A stretch of 64,000 nucleotides of DNA. Origin: Caballeronia ptereochthonis. GTDB lineage: Bacteria; Pseudomonadota; Gammaproteobacteria; Burkholderiales; Burkholderiaceae. The stretch covers positions 62,001-126,000 of the forward strand of contig NZ_FCOB02000003.1 of the NCBI RefSeq assembly GCF_001545075.1, written 5' to 3'. A program made the translations under genes and the position numbers. Position 1 is the stretch's first letter; the number at the start of each line of letters is the position of its first letter. Below, piece after piece: positions 8,793 to 17,478 of the stretch. The notes under the pieces were generated by a model. That model saw only the letters and a list, made by a program, of their open reading frames with translations, had not been told where the DNA came from and ran no database searches.

Positions 8793-9434
8793 TCAGAACT
8801 TCATGCCGACGCCCACGCCGAGCACCCAGGGATCGATCTTCAGCGAGCCGAGATCGGCGCCGTCCGCCGAGGCGCTCGTGCGCATCCAGATCTTCTTCAC
8901 GTCCGCGTTGACGAACAGGTTCTTCGCCACCTGCACGTCGATGCCCGCCTGCAGCGCCGGTCCGAAGCTGCTGCGCCTGATCGATACCGGCGTGTCGCCT
9001 GCCTTCAGCTTGTCGTTGTAGAAGTACGTGTAGTTCAGGCCCGCACCGACATAAGGGCGCACGCGGCCCGCGTGATTGAAGTGATATTGCAGCAGCAAGG
9101 TGGGCGGCAGGACGCCCACGCCGCCGAGGCCGCCGATGTTCGACGTCACCTGATGCCGCGACGTGGCGAGAATCAGCTCGACGCCGATCTGGTCGCGAAT
9201 CATGTACGTGAAGTCGAGCTCGGGCACGATCGAGTTGTTCACATCGACGCCGAGCGTCCCCAATGCGCCGCCCGCCTTCACATCGGGCTCGATGCTGATC
9301 GCTCGCAGCCGCACGAGCACGTCGCCCGCATGGATGCCGCCCGCCGGATCGCCCGCCGACGCATCGCCAGCGTGCGCCGCCCCCGCACCAATGGCCGCAC
9401 ACGCCAGCACCACAGCCCTGAGGCCTTTTCTCAT
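8793..9434 (-). CDS. OmpW family outer-membrane protein
   Basis: 213 residues from the ATG at 9434 (GGAAGAGCGGAA upstream). A signal peptide ends near AAHA (residue about 22). The mature protein has the OmpW pattern: HAGDVLVRLRAISIEPD at the start, LTFTYM-like LDFTYMIRDQIGVELILATSRH, LPPTLLLQYHF, RPYVGAGLNYTYF, and the terminal strand WVLGVGVGMKF with C-terminal Phe for BAM recognition. OmpW forms a narrow eight-stranded barrel implicated in uptake of small hydrophobic compounds. Single gene, minus strand, no clear operon partner. Confidence 0.88.
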   Translation of the reverse strand: MRKGLRAVVLACAAIGAGAAHAGDASAGDPAGGIHAGDVLVRLRAISIEPDVKAGGALGTLGVDVNNSIVPELDFTYMIRDQIGVELILATSRHQVTSNIGGLGGVGVLPPTLLLQYHFNHAGRVRPYVGAGLNYTYFYNDKLKAGDTPVSIRRSSFGPALQAGIDVQVAKNLFVNADVKKIWMRTSASADGADLGSLKIDPWVLGVGVGMKF

Positions 9435-9626
9435 TTCCGCTCTTCCCCGTTTGAAAATGAGGATTGTCCCGAGGGGCCGCGCCAGCGCCATTGACCGGGG
9501 TCAACGCGTCCGCGGGCGTTCTTGCCGGTGCAAGCGAAACTTGCGCATCGACAAGCAAGACCGTTTTCGAGTGGGTCCACGACTTGCTGAGATCACGGGA
9601 AAGTGCAGAACAAAGGGAGGCAGCAG

Positions 9627-9920
9627 ATGAGACCGACACTCAGCGCGCTCGCACGCACGGCGGGGATTCTGCTGGGCGGCATGCTCGCCGCCGCGGCAGG
9701 CGCGCAGCAGACGCCGCAACAGCCAAACAAGCTGGATTACGACAGCGCGCCCGCGTATCAGGAGCGCAATGTCACGCCGCCCGCCACGGCCGCGGCGAAC
9801 GCAAGCGACGCCTTGAAGACGCGTCCCGGCAAGACATCGTCGGGCAAGGGGCCCGCGCCCGATCGGCGCAACGGACTCGGCTTCGATTCGGGCTCGAGCA
9901 GCATGAGCAAGAAGCAATAA
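9627..9920 (+). CDS. Small exported hypothetical protein
   Basis: 97 residues from the ATG at 9627, which has a strong AGGGAGG site; an upstream GTG in frame at 9603 is less likely. Residues 1-26 are a signal peptide (LLGGMLAAAAGAQQ). The remainder is polar and probably disordered, with PNKLDYDSAPAYQERNVTPP and a Ser/Lys-rich tail ending MSKKQ. No domain recognised. Stands alone between the divergently oriented OmpW gene and a convergent conserved hypothetical gene. Confidence 0.6.
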   Translation: MRPTLSALARTAGILLGGMLAAAAGAQQTPQQPNKLDYDSAPAYQERNVTPPATAAANASDALKTRPGKTSSGKGPAPDRRNGLGFDSGSSSMSKKQ

Positions 9921-9953
9921 GGGCGGCGGCTTGGCCGCCACCGGCGGTCCAGA

Positions 9954-10463
9954 TTACGACTTGTCGGGCCAGGGCCACGTGGAATAGCGCGAAGGCTTTT
10001 CGGGCGCGGCCTTGCTCTTCTGCTTCTTCGCGTCCGGCGCCGCTTCGTGAGCCGGGGCGGCGCTTTGCGCCACTTTCGGCAAATCCTCGCCGAACCACGG
10101 CACTTCCTTGCGGCGCTCCTGCACGTAGGCTTCCCAGCCCTTCGCGTTGTCCGTGAAAAGATCATGCTTCACGGTGTTGGCGAGCATCTGCCGGTTCAGG
10201 GTTTCGTCGAGCAACGCCTTGGGCCACACGAAGAACGCGCCCGACGCACGGCGGATGAAATCGCGCGGCGGCATGTTCGCGTCGATCTGGCCGAGCAGCG
10301 TGAATCCGGCGAGCGCATCGTTGCCCTTCACCGCTTCGCCGACGCTCGCGTATTCGTCGGCGCACTGGCTCAGGCAAAACGCCGTCTCCAGCACATCGCC
10401 CAGATGCAGCAGCAGGGCGCGTCGTTCGTAGGGATCCTGCGTGGCGGTGTCTTGTTTCGTCAT
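9954..10463 (-). CDS. Conserved hypothetical protein
   Basis: 169 residues. It is not recognised as any named family. The first 130 residues look globular and helical (LLLHLGDVLETAFCLSQCADEY, then DFIRRASGAFFVWPKALLDE); the final 40 are a Lys/Ala/Pro-rich tail ending in an aromatic STWPWPDKS motif. No signal peptide or membrane segment is visible, so it is probably cytoplasmic. The start has a GGAA site. Its neighbours are unrelated, and no function is proposed. Confidence 0.6.
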   Translation of the reverse strand: MTKQDTATQDPYERRALLLHLGDVLETAFCLSQCADEYASVGEAVKGNDALAGFTLLGQIDANMPPRDFIRRASGAFFVWPKALLDETLNRQMLANTVKHDLFTDNAKGWEAYVQERRKEVPWFGEDLPKVAQSAAPAHEAAPDAKKQKSKAAPEKPSRYSTWPWPDKS

Positions 10464-10612
10464 TCGCTGTTCCGATATGTCGAGGGTGGATTCTGCGGCG
10501 CGAGCACTGCCCGCGATGGCGATGTGCGCAGTGCATGCACATCATGCAAGCGCCGCGTTCATCCTGAATTCTAGCGAACCCGTCGTGAGACGTCGGCGCG
10601 CCCGTGCGCGAA

Positions 10613-11584
10613 TCACTTCGTAAAGCGGGTGCGAAAGCTCGCCCGATAGTCGTTGGGCGAGACGCCGAGCCGCCGCGTAAAGACGAGCCGCATGCGGTCC
10701 GCGGTGCCGAAGCCGCATTCATACGCGACGGTTTTCAACGGCGTGTCGCTGCTTTCGAGCGCGTTGCGGGCCGCGTCGACGCGCGCGCGCTCGACGAACT
10801 CGTGCGGCGTCATCTGCGCGAGCTGCACGAAGGCGCGTGCGAAATTGCGCTCGCTCATGCCGGCGACGCGCGCCAGTTGCGCGACCGACAGCCGCTCGCC
10901 GATGTGCTCCATCACGTACGCCTGCACCTTCGCGACGGGCGACGTTTCGTCAGCGGGCGCGCTCAGATACGGGCTGAATTGCGATTGTCCGCCGCGCCGC
11001 TGCGCGAACACGACGAGGCGTTTCGCCACCGCGAGCGCGACCTGCGCCCCGTGATCCTCGGCGACGAGCGCGAGCGCCACGTCGATGCCCGCCGTCACGC
11101 CCGCCGACGTCACGAGATTGCCGTCGCGCATGTAGATGCGATCCAGCTCGACGCGCGCGAGCGGAAAAGACGCGGCAAGACGCGGCGCGTTCTGCCAGTG
11201 CGTGGTTACGTCGCGATTGTCGAGCAGGCCCGCGTGTCCCAGTGCGAACGCGCCTGTGCAGATCGAACCATAACGCTCGCAGCACGATGCGACATCGGTG
11301 AGCCAGGCGGTCAGGTCCGGATCGGGCGCATCGACCGGAAGACCCGGGCCGCCCGCGACGAGCGCGGTGCCGTAGCGTCGATCCGCCTCGTGAAACGTCA
11401 GATCCGCGACGAGGCGCGTGCCGTTCGATGCGCGCACGATGCGCTCCTCGGGACCGACGAGCGTGATTTCGTAGCCGCTCGACGCGGGTACGAAGCCGTT
11501 CGCTTCGGCGAAGACGTCGACGGGACCGGCCACGTCGAGCGCCTGCACGCCCTGAAAGATTGCGATTGCAACGGTACGCATCAA
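10613..11584 (-). CDS. GlxA-family transcriptional regulator (DJ-1/PfpI + AraC HTH)
   Basis: 323 residues in two domains. Residues about 5-180 are a DJ-1/PfpI class-I-glutamine-amidotransferase-like fold, with VAIAIFQGVQALDVAGPVDVFAEAN and a nucleophile-elbow region around SICTGAFALGHAGLLD. Residues about 225-320 are an AraC-type double helix-turn-helix: SVAQLARVAGMSERNFARAFVQ and the second motif PLKTVAYECGFGTADRMRLVF. Such regulators sense small nitrogen compounds (carnitine, betaine, arginine) or have no known ligand. It is divergent from the HD-domain gene across 240 bases, suggesting it may control that gene; this is an inference from position. Confidence 0.88.
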   Translation of the reverse strand: MMRTVAIAIFQGVQALDVAGPVDVFAEANGFVPASSGYEITLVGPEERIVRASNGTRLVADLTFHEADRRYGTALVAGGPGLPVDAPDPDLTAWLTDVASCCERYGSICTGAFALGHAGLLDNRDVTTHWQNAPRLAASFPLARVELDRIYMRDGNLVTSAGVTAGIDVALALVAEDHGAQVALAVAKRLVVFAQRRGGQSQFSPYLSAPADETSPVAKVQAYVMEHIGERLSVAQLARVAGMSERNFARAFVQLAQMTPHEFVERARVDAARNALESSDTPLKTVAYECGFGTADRMRLVFTRRLGVSPNDYRASFRTRFTK

Positions 11585-11824
11585 AGGAATATCCGCGATG
11601 AGTGCGCATGGCAGAAGACGGTGTGCGCTTGGCAGGGTTCGACGCGTCGTTCCGATTGAGATGCGTCGGCGTTTTGCCGAGACTTATAGCCATCGCAACG
11701 CACTTGTTTCTCTTCCCGGAGGCGACTGCCGACGCGCTGCGCGATTTTAGCAATGCGCAGGCGAACCCGTCTTGAACGCGGCATTTGAAAGAGGCCGCCC
11801 GACCCACACCATGGAGCGATACGC

Positions 11825-12514
11825 ATGAACGAAATCATCGCAGGCATCAGGATTCCCGACAGCCAGATGGCGCGCGAAGCCACGCAACTCGTGCGCGACA
11901 CCGAGCCCGACCTTCTTTACCACCACTCGCGCCGCGTGTTTCTGTTCGGCGCGCTGACGGGCGAGCGCAAGCAACTGAAGTACGACGCGGAGCTGCTCTA
12001 CATCGGCGCGATGTTCCACGACATGGGTCTCACCAAAGCGTACAGCAGCCCGCACGACCGCTTCGAGGTCGACGGCGCGAACGCGGCGCGCGACTTCCTG
12101 CGCCAGCACGGCATCGGCGAATACGACATCGAGCAGGTGTGGGACGCGATTGCGCTGCACACGACGCCCGGCATCCCGCAGCACAAGAAGCCGGTGGTCG
12201 CGCTGGTCACGGCGGGCGTGGAGATGGACGTGCTGGGCCTCGCCTATGACGAGTTCAGCGCGGATCAACGCCGCCTCGTCGTCGCGGCGCATCCGCGTGA
12301 AGCGAACTTCAAGGAAGGCATCATCGATGCGTTCGCCCAGGGCACCATCAAAAAGCCCGAATCGACCTTCGGCAACGTCAAGGCCGATGTGCTGGCGCTG
12401 AAGGATCCGACGTACAGGCGCCTGAACTTCTGCAGCATCATCCTCGGCTCGGCGTGGAACGATCAAGCACCCGATCATTCGACGTGCCGCGATCCGGCGC
12501 ATCATCACGCATGA
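11825..12514 (+). CDS. HD-domain hydrolase (cyanamide hydratase-like)
   Basis: 229 residues with an HD phosphohydrolase-fold signature: HHSRRVFLFGAL (first His), MFHDMGLT (the HD dyad), and a later conserved His in ALHTTPGIP, all expected to bind metal. The overall arrangement, including LLYIGAMFHDMGLT and HDRFEVDGANAARDFL, is that of the HD subgroup annotated as cyanamide hydratase-like or metal-dependent phosphohydrolase. It is divergent from a GlxA regulator whose DJ-1 domain is related to isonitrile hydratase, hinting at small nitrogen-compound metabolism. Its stop lies one base from the stop of the convergent extensin-like gene. Confidence 0.75.
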   Translation: MNEIIAGIRIPDSQMAREATQLVRDTEPDLLYHHSRRVFLFGALTGERKQLKYDAELLYIGAMFHDMGLTKAYSSPHDRFEVDGANAARDFLRQHGIGEYDIEQVWDAIALHTTPGIPQHKKPVVALVTAGVEMDVLGLAYDEFSADQRRLVVAAHPREANFKEGIIDAFAQGTIKKPESTFGNVKADVLALKDPTYRRLNFCSIILGSAWNDQAPDHSTCRDPAHHHA

Positions 12515-12515
12515 T

Positions 12516-13208
12516 TCAGCGGCAGATGCGGTATGGCCCCATGTCGACGTGAAAGTGCGTCCTGTGCAGGGCGTTGTAGTTGAGGCCGAGGGTCGTGTCG
12601 AAGGACTGGCACGCGCCCTCGTGAACACGGCGCAGAAAGACGGCATCGAGCGAGGATGCATCGTCCCAGCGCGCGAGCGTGATGCGCCGGCCGTCGTCGA
12701 GCACGAAGCCCGTCAGGTCGATCGCGTTCGCGCTTGCGTGCTGGCTGAGCGCCGCATCCTGCTGATGATTCACATTGCGGCATGCGTAGCTGCCCACGTG
12801 CTCGCCGTATGTTTCGAGCGCGGCGGCCTGAAGATACTGATGCTCGAAATACGCCATGCCGAGTGCGAGCGGACAGGTTGCGAGAAACGGCGCGCTGAAG
12901 CGCGTGTCTTCGGATTGCGTGATGCGCACCACGTTTTTCAGCTCGCAGCCGCCTGTTCCGGTCGAATCCGCCATCTCGCGAAAGACGAGGCCGGAGCGTG
13001 CGAGCGCCGCGTCGCAGCGTTGCGCATCGCGCATCGTGCGCCATAGCTTGAAACGCGTGAGCGGACCTCGAGGCGCGCGCACGTCGAGCGGCGCGAACGG
13101 ATCGTAGCGTTCGGGCAGCACGATACGCTTCGAATGGACTGCGTAGCCGAATACGGCGGCGCCGGCGAGCGACGCCAGCAACAGCCACGCGGCGATGCGC
13201 GCGCTCAC
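12516..13208 (-). CDS. Extensin-like C-terminal domain protein (putative peptidase fold)
   Basis: 230 residues with a single N-terminal membrane anchor (about residues 5-25), after which the chain should be periplasmic. The C-terminal two thirds match the bacterial extensin-like family: GGCELKNVVRI, ATCPLALGMAYF, SYACRNVN, SQHASANAIDLTGF and HFHVDMGPYRICR. The H...D and HxH residues in the last two blocks mirror zinc ligands of the LAS/VanY metallopeptidase fold, so cell-wall peptide cleavage is plausible but unproven here. Four paired cysteines are visible. It is followed after 9 bases by the stop of the upstream reductase gene, so the two may be co-transcribed. Confidence 0.78.
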   Translation of the reverse strand: MSARIAAWLLLASLAGAAVFGYAVHSKRIVLPERYDPFAPLDVRAPRGPLTRFKLWRTMRDAQRCDAALARSGLVFREMADSTGTGGCELKNVVRITQSEDTRFSAPFLATCPLALGMAYFEHQYLQAAALETYGEHVGSYACRNVNHQQDAALSQHASANAIDLTGFVLDDGRRITLARWDDASSLDAVFLRRVHEGACQSFDTTLGLNYNALHRTHFHVDMGPYRICR

Positions 13209-13217
13209 GCGCGACGC

Positions 13218-14273
13218 TCACGCGTTGTCGGCTGCGTGCGCGGCGCTTACGCGTTCCGCGAGCTTCGCGTCGTAGCTCGAATGCACGTGCACGCGCTTCT
13301 TGTCGGGATATGCATACGCGTAAGCCTTGCGCAACGCGAGCGAGGCTTCATGAAAGCCTGACAGGATGAGCTTCTGCTTGTTTGGATAGTTGGCGATATC
13401 GCCGACCGCGAAGATGCCTGGCCGCGACGATTCGTAATTCGACGTATCCACTTCGATGCGTCCGCCGCGCACATCGAGATTCCATGTCGCGATCGGCCCG
13501 AGCTCCGAGACGAGCCCATAGAGCGCGACGATCTTGTCCGCGGCGATCTCGGTCGCGCCTTCGACCTGCTTGATGCGCACGGCGCGCAGCTTGCCGTCGG
13601 GCGCATCGAGCGAATCGATCATGCCGACGACGAAATCCATCTCGCCCGCCTCGACTGCGCGCTTCATCGCCGCGACCGAGTTGGCGGCCGCGGAGAAGCC
13701 GCTGCGCCGATGCACGAGCGTGAGCTTCTTCGCGATGTCCTTCAATGCGAGGGCCCAGTCGAGCGCCGAATCGCCGCCGCCGGCGACGACGACTTCCTTA
13801 TCGGCGAAATCCGCCACGCGCGAGACGCTGTAGTGGACGTCCTTGTCTTCGAGCGCCGCCGCCTCGGGCAATTGCAGGCGCTGCGGCACGAAGGCGCCGT
13901 TGCCGGCGGCGATCAGGATCGCGGCGGCATCGAAGGTCATGCCGCGTTCGGTGGTCACGATCCAGCGGTGATCGTCTTTGCGCTGCGTGACGGACTGGAC
14001 GCGCTGATCGAGGTGAATGGGCACATCGAAGGGGCGGATCTGCTCGAGCAGGCGATCGACGAGCTCGCGCGCGGTGCATGATGGGATCGCGGGGATATCG
14101 TAGATCGGCTTGTCGGGATAGAGCTCGATGCACTGCCCGCCGATGCGGCCGAGCGTATCCACGATCTGGCACGTGAGGCCGATTACGCCCGCCTCGAATG
14201 CGGCGAATAGGCCTACGGGGCCTGCGCCTATGATCAATATGTCGGTTTTTATCGCTTCGCTTGGGGGGGGCAT
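13218..14273 (-). CDS. Ferredoxin/flavodoxin-NADP+ reductase, thioredoxin-reductase type
   Basis: 351 residues from the ATG at 14273 (GGAAG upstream). FAD-binding motif DILIIGAGPVGLFAAFEAG near the N-terminus; NADPH-binding VVVAGGGDSALDWALAL near residue 165; second FAD motif GIFAVGDIANYPNKQKLILSGFHEA. The redox-active CxxC of true thioredoxin reductases is absent, which places it in the ferredoxin-NADP reductase type 2 group (YumC-like). Such flavoproteins move electrons between NADPH and ferredoxin/flavodoxin. No electron-carrier gene is adjacent. Confidence 0.87.
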   Translation of the reverse strand: MPPPSEAIKTDILIIGAGPVGLFAAFEAGVIGLTCQIVDTLGRIGGQCIELYPDKPIYDIPAIPSCTARELVDRLLEQIRPFDVPIHLDQRVQSVTQRKDDHRWIVTTERGMTFDAAAILIAAGNGAFVPQRLQLPEAAALEDKDVHYSVSRVADFADKEVVVAGGGDSALDWALALKDIAKKLTLVHRRSGFSAAANSVAAMKRAVEAGEMDFVVGMIDSLDAPDGKLRAVRIKQVEGATEIAADKIVALYGLVSELGPIATWNLDVRGGRIEVDTSNYESSRPGIFAVGDIANYPNKQKLILSGFHEASLALRKAYAYAYPDKKRVHVHSSYDAKLAERVSAAHAADNA

Positions 14274-14469
14274 TGTGGCTTCCGGTTTGTGCTGAGTGGT
14301 TCGCGTGGGGTGCACGCATTCATCTGGGCACGATACACAATGCTTCTTGCTCGGGCAATTAATGTCCCTTTTTGCTTAGCGGCGATTTTTTGAGGTTCCC
14401 GCGGGCTTTTCGTGGAATCCTGATTTCTTAGTGGTCTATTAGCACTGCCCCTGTGCGGGGCGGCAGTCA

Positions 14470-14493
14470 CTTTCTTTGCTGCTGCAAAGAAAG
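14470..14493. repeat. Hairpin inside left repeat arm
   Basis: CTTTCTTTGC, four-base loop TGCT, GCAAAGAAAG: a perfect 10-bp stem near the outer part of the left arm. The same hairpin occurs in the right arm. Confidence 0.8.
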
Positions 14494-14950
14494 TAACCAA
14501 AGAAAGCAGCTTTTGGCCCAGGCAGACTCGTCGTCATCGTTCAGAGTGGCCCAGCCCCTAAGGGTCGCCCTCATAGGACTGACCCGGCTTGGCTCGCGCA
14601 CGGTCTGCCAAGCTAGAAGTTTAAAGACGCTGGTTCAGCCCCAAAGCGTTCCGGCACAGCGCTACGCGCTGCCGCAGGGTCTGCAAGGGAAACCAACCTT
14701 TAGCGGATGCGGTGAGATGGAGGCGTTAGCCAAGAAGCACGGGCAGACCCGATGGCCCCATCGCCCGCGCGCAGTGCGGGGCGGAGCTTGCTGGTGCTGA
14801 ACCAGTCCGTCTTGTGGTGCGATGGGGCAGACCGTGCGCGAGCCAAGCCGCGTTAGTCCTTTGAGAGCGACACTTAGGGGCTGGGCCACTCCGAACGATG
14901 ATGACGAACCCGCCTCAAACACTCCGGGCCAAAGCTGCTTTCTTTGGTTA

Positions 14951-14974
14951 CTTTCTTTGCAGCAGCAAAGAAAG
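14951..14974. repeat. Hairpin inside right repeat arm
   Basis: CTTTCTTTGC, loop AGCA, GCAAAGAAAG: the mirror of the hairpin in the left arm, at the corresponding place of the right arm. Confidence 0.8.
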
Positions 14975-15049
14975 TGACTGCCGCCCCGCATAGGGGCAAC
15001 GCTAATAGACCACTAAGAATGCAGGATTCCACGAAAAGCCCACAAACCC

Positions 15050-15856
15050 TCACCGCCCAGAATCCAACTCCCTCGCATAGTACGCAGCCGCCGCATCGAT
15101 CTCCTCAGGCGTCATGTTACGCGCAACATTACGCATGACCTCATTGATATCGTTCGTCCTCGCCCCGTTCGCGAATGCAACCAACTGCGCCTTGGTATAA
15201 GCCGCCGGCAAGCCATCGAGCCACGGACTCCCCGCCTTGCTGTCGATCCCACCATGACACACCGCGCAAGGCGCGATATTCCTCATCGGCGCACCATGCG
15301 CCACGATCCCCGGCGCAAGCGATTCGCTCACCTTGCGCTGCGCGGGCGGCCGCGGCAGGCTCGCGTAATACGCCGCGAGATCGCGCATGTCCTGATCGCT
15401 CAGGTTCACCGCCATCGGCGACATCACCGCATTCGTGCGCGCACCCTTCTGGAAATCGATCAGTTGCTTGTAGATCACCGACGCATACTGCCCCGCCAGG
15501 TTCGGCGAGTTCGCCTCGCTCATGCCCCGCTCGCCGTGGCACATCGTGCATCGCAAGGCCAGCGTCGCGCCACGCCCGATCGAATTCGCACTCGCATTCA
15601 CGAGCAATTGCGGCGTCACCTCGACGCTCGTGAGCTTCACCTTCGGCTCGACCGTCGCCTCGCCCGCATACCAGCTGCGCGGCACGCCCGCCGCGCTGCA
15701 GATCGCGTTCCAGATGCCCGTGAACTGCGCGTCGCGATGCACCGACGGCAGCCACACGAAACCGATCAGCGCCGACACCACCGCGATGGCAATCGTCCCC
15801 AGCACGCTGGCAGTGAACCAGCGGTTGCGGAATGTGAAGAGGCGTTCGTCGCTCAT
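15050..15856 (-). CDS. Membrane-anchored dihaem cytochrome c of the oxidase operon
   Basis: 268 residues. One transmembrane helix at about residues 13-33 anchors it; two class I cytochrome domains follow, with haem-binding CTMCH and CAVCH motifs. Likely axial Met ligands lie in NAVMSPMAV and EVMRNVARNMT. It should pass electrons to the CuA subunit of the adjacent oxidase. The ATG overlaps the stop codon of the subunit I gene (ATGA), showing translational coupling; it is the last gene of the minus-strand operon that starts near 20249. The inverted-repeat element begins 9 bases beyond its stop and could act as the 3' boundary. Confidence 0.88.
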   Translation of the reverse strand: MSDERLFTFRNRWFTASVLGTIAIAVVSALIGFVWLPSVHRDAQFTGIWNAICSAAGVPRSWYAGEATVEPKVKLTSVEVTPQLLVNASANSIGRGATLALRCTMCHGERGMSEANSPNLAGQYASVIYKQLIDFQKGARTNAVMSPMAVNLSDQDMRDLAAYYASLPRPPAQRKVSESLAPGIVAHGAPMRNIAPCAVCHGGIDSKAGSPWLDGLPAAYTKAQLVAFANGARTNDINEVMRNVARNMTPEEIDAAAAYYARELDSGR

Positions 15857-17478
15857 CGCTGCGCTCCAATCGGCACCGCGGGCACCGCCGTGTCCGAGCG
15901 CGCGAGCAGTTGCGCAATCGGATAGCCGTAGTTGACGAGCGTGAGCCCGATCATCAGCACGAGCCACAGCGCAAAGCCGTTCAACGCCACCGGAATGCTG
16001 CGCGGCTCATGCACCGCACGGCTGAAGCGAAACTCCTCCACCGTCACCCGCGGCGCGCGATGCGCCTTGATCAGCACGATGAAGAACAGCACCGCCGACG
16101 CAAGAAGGATCAGCGCGCCCAGCACCGAGATCGCCACCGAAAGCCCCTGCGCGGCAATCTCCGGATCGCTGTAATCGTAGAAAGCCATGCGCCGCGGCAT
16201 GCCCAATATGCCGACGAAGTGCCACGGGAACGTCAGCACGATCATGCCGACGAACCACAGCCACAGCTGCCAGCGCATCAGCCTCACGCTCTGCACCGCG
16301 CGGCCCGTCAGATGCGGCCACAGATCGTAGGCGATCACGAAATACATGATGACGATCGCGCCGCCGAAGATCAAATGAAAATGCCCCGTCACCCATTGCG
16401 TGTTGTGCACCGTCGAGTCGAGCTGATAGCTCATGTTGATGAGCCCGCCCGCCCCGCCGAAGCCCAGCATCACGAAGGAGAACGCGACGGCGAGCATCAT
16501 CGGGTTGTCCCACGGCAGCGCCTTGATCCAGCCCAGCGGACCGCGCCCGCCGCGCAGCCGCGCCGCGATCTCCACCGACGCGCAGATCGTGAACACCGTG
16601 AGCAGCGTCGGCACGGCGACGAGCGCCGTGAACACCGAATGCATGAACTTGAAGCCCGAACCGACTTGCGGATCGGCGAACAGATGGTGGATGCCGATGG
16701 GCATCGACACCACGAGGAACAGGATGAACGAGATGCGCGCCATCGCATCGCTGTAGAGCCGGCCGCCGATCGCGCGCGGAATGATCGTGTAGTACGCGAT
16801 ATACGCCGGCATCAGCCAGAAGTAGACGATCGCATGCAGCGTCCACGAGAAAAATACGCGCGCGAGGCCCGCATCGATGGTGCTCTTCCAGCCGATCGCG
16901 ACGGGCAAGATCATGAAGAGCACTTCGACGGCGGCGCCCACCGCCGTCCAGCCCCACAGATACGCGCCTGCCACCGTCGCGAACATCGCGAGCGGCACCG
17001 GCTTGCCGCGGTTCTCGCGCTTCCACGACGCGAGATTCACCGACATCAGCGCGACCCAGACCCACGAGCCGACCACGACGAGCACGACGCCGACGTAGTA
17101 GAACACGTTGCCGATCATCGGCGGATAGAAGGTGTAGAGCACGGAGGCGAGGCCCATCGCGACGGGTACCGTCGCCGTGACCGCGCCCACCGCGACCAGC
17201 CAGAAGCCGAGCCATGCCCAGCGCAGGCCGACGAGCGGGCGCTTCAGCGCGAGCTCGCTGACCGCATAGCCGAAGCCCATCGCGATCAGGGTGGGAAACG
17301 CGTAGCCCATCACCGTGCCGTGCTCCGTCACCGAGCGATAGTACAGCTCGGGATTCTGCAGCCATGGATGCAATGGGCTGCGCACCAGCATCTGCCACGC
17401 GCCGAGCAAGAGCGCGACGCCGAACGCGATGAACGCCAGCCAGAAATGCGCGAGTACGAGGCGCTTGCTATTGAACAC
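15853..17478 (-). CDS. Cytochrome c oxidase subunit I, B family (ba3-like)
   Basis: 541 residues with 12 or more hydrophobic segments. Haem and copper ligands are all visible: EHGTVMGYA (low-spin haem His), HAIVYFWLMPAY (CuB His plus the Tyr four residues on that becomes cross-linked), IHHLFADP (two CuB His) and VTGHFHL (both haem His). The block HAIVY...LADP follows Thermus ba3 oxidase rather than A-family or cbb3 enzymes. The retained Tyr and the CuA subunit next door argue for O2 reduction, not NO reduction. It overlaps subunit II by 11 bases upstream and the cytochrome c gene by 4 bases downstream. Confidence 0.92.
   Translation of the reverse strand: MFNSKRLVLAHFWLAFIAFGVALLLGAWQMLVRSPLHPWLQNPELYYRSVTEHGTVMGYAFPTLIAMGFGYAVSELALKRPLVGLRWAWLGFWLVAVGAVTATVPVAMGLASVLYTFYPPMIGNVFYYVGVVLVVVGSWVWVALMSVNLASWKRENRGKPVPLAMFATVAGAYLWGWTAVGAAVEVLFMILPVAIGWKSTIDAGLARVFFSWTLHAIVYFWLMPAYIAYYTIIPRAIGGRLYSDAMARISFILFLVVSMPIGIHHLFADPQVGSGFKFMHSVFTALVAVPTLLTVFTICASVEIAARLRGGRGPLGWIKALPWDNPMMLAVAFSFVMLGFGGAGGLINMSYQLDSTVHNTQWVTGHFHLIFGGAIVIMYFVIAYDLWPHLTGRAVQSVRLMRWQLWLWFVGMIVLTFPWHFVGILGMPRRMAFYDYSDPEIAAQGLSVAISVLGALILLASAVLFFIVLIKAHRAPRVTVEEFRFSRAVHEPRSIPVALNGFALWLVLMIGLTLVNYGYPIAQLLARSDTAVPAVPIGAQR

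Larger units (their letters stand above)
14403..15041. repeat. Large imperfect inverted repeat element
   Basis: Two arms, 14403-14609 and 14826-15041, are imperfect reverse complements of each other along their whole length; weaker similarity continues inward to about 14640 and 14790. The outermost 20 bases (GGGCTTTTCGTGGAATCCTG on the left) match the complement of 15022-15041. Each arm contains its own 10-bp hairpin. The element lies between the ferredoxin reductase start and the stop of the oxidase operon. No transposase or convincing ORF is inside; translated fragments in the arms mirror each other only because the DNA does. Confidence 0.85.

Noticed and set aside
14453..14991. ORFs of 109 and 115 codons in the inverted-repeat element, sharing the same N-terminal sequence
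   Set aside because: They resemble each other only because the DNA arms are mirror copies; there is no ribosome-binding site and the frames break differently in the spacer.
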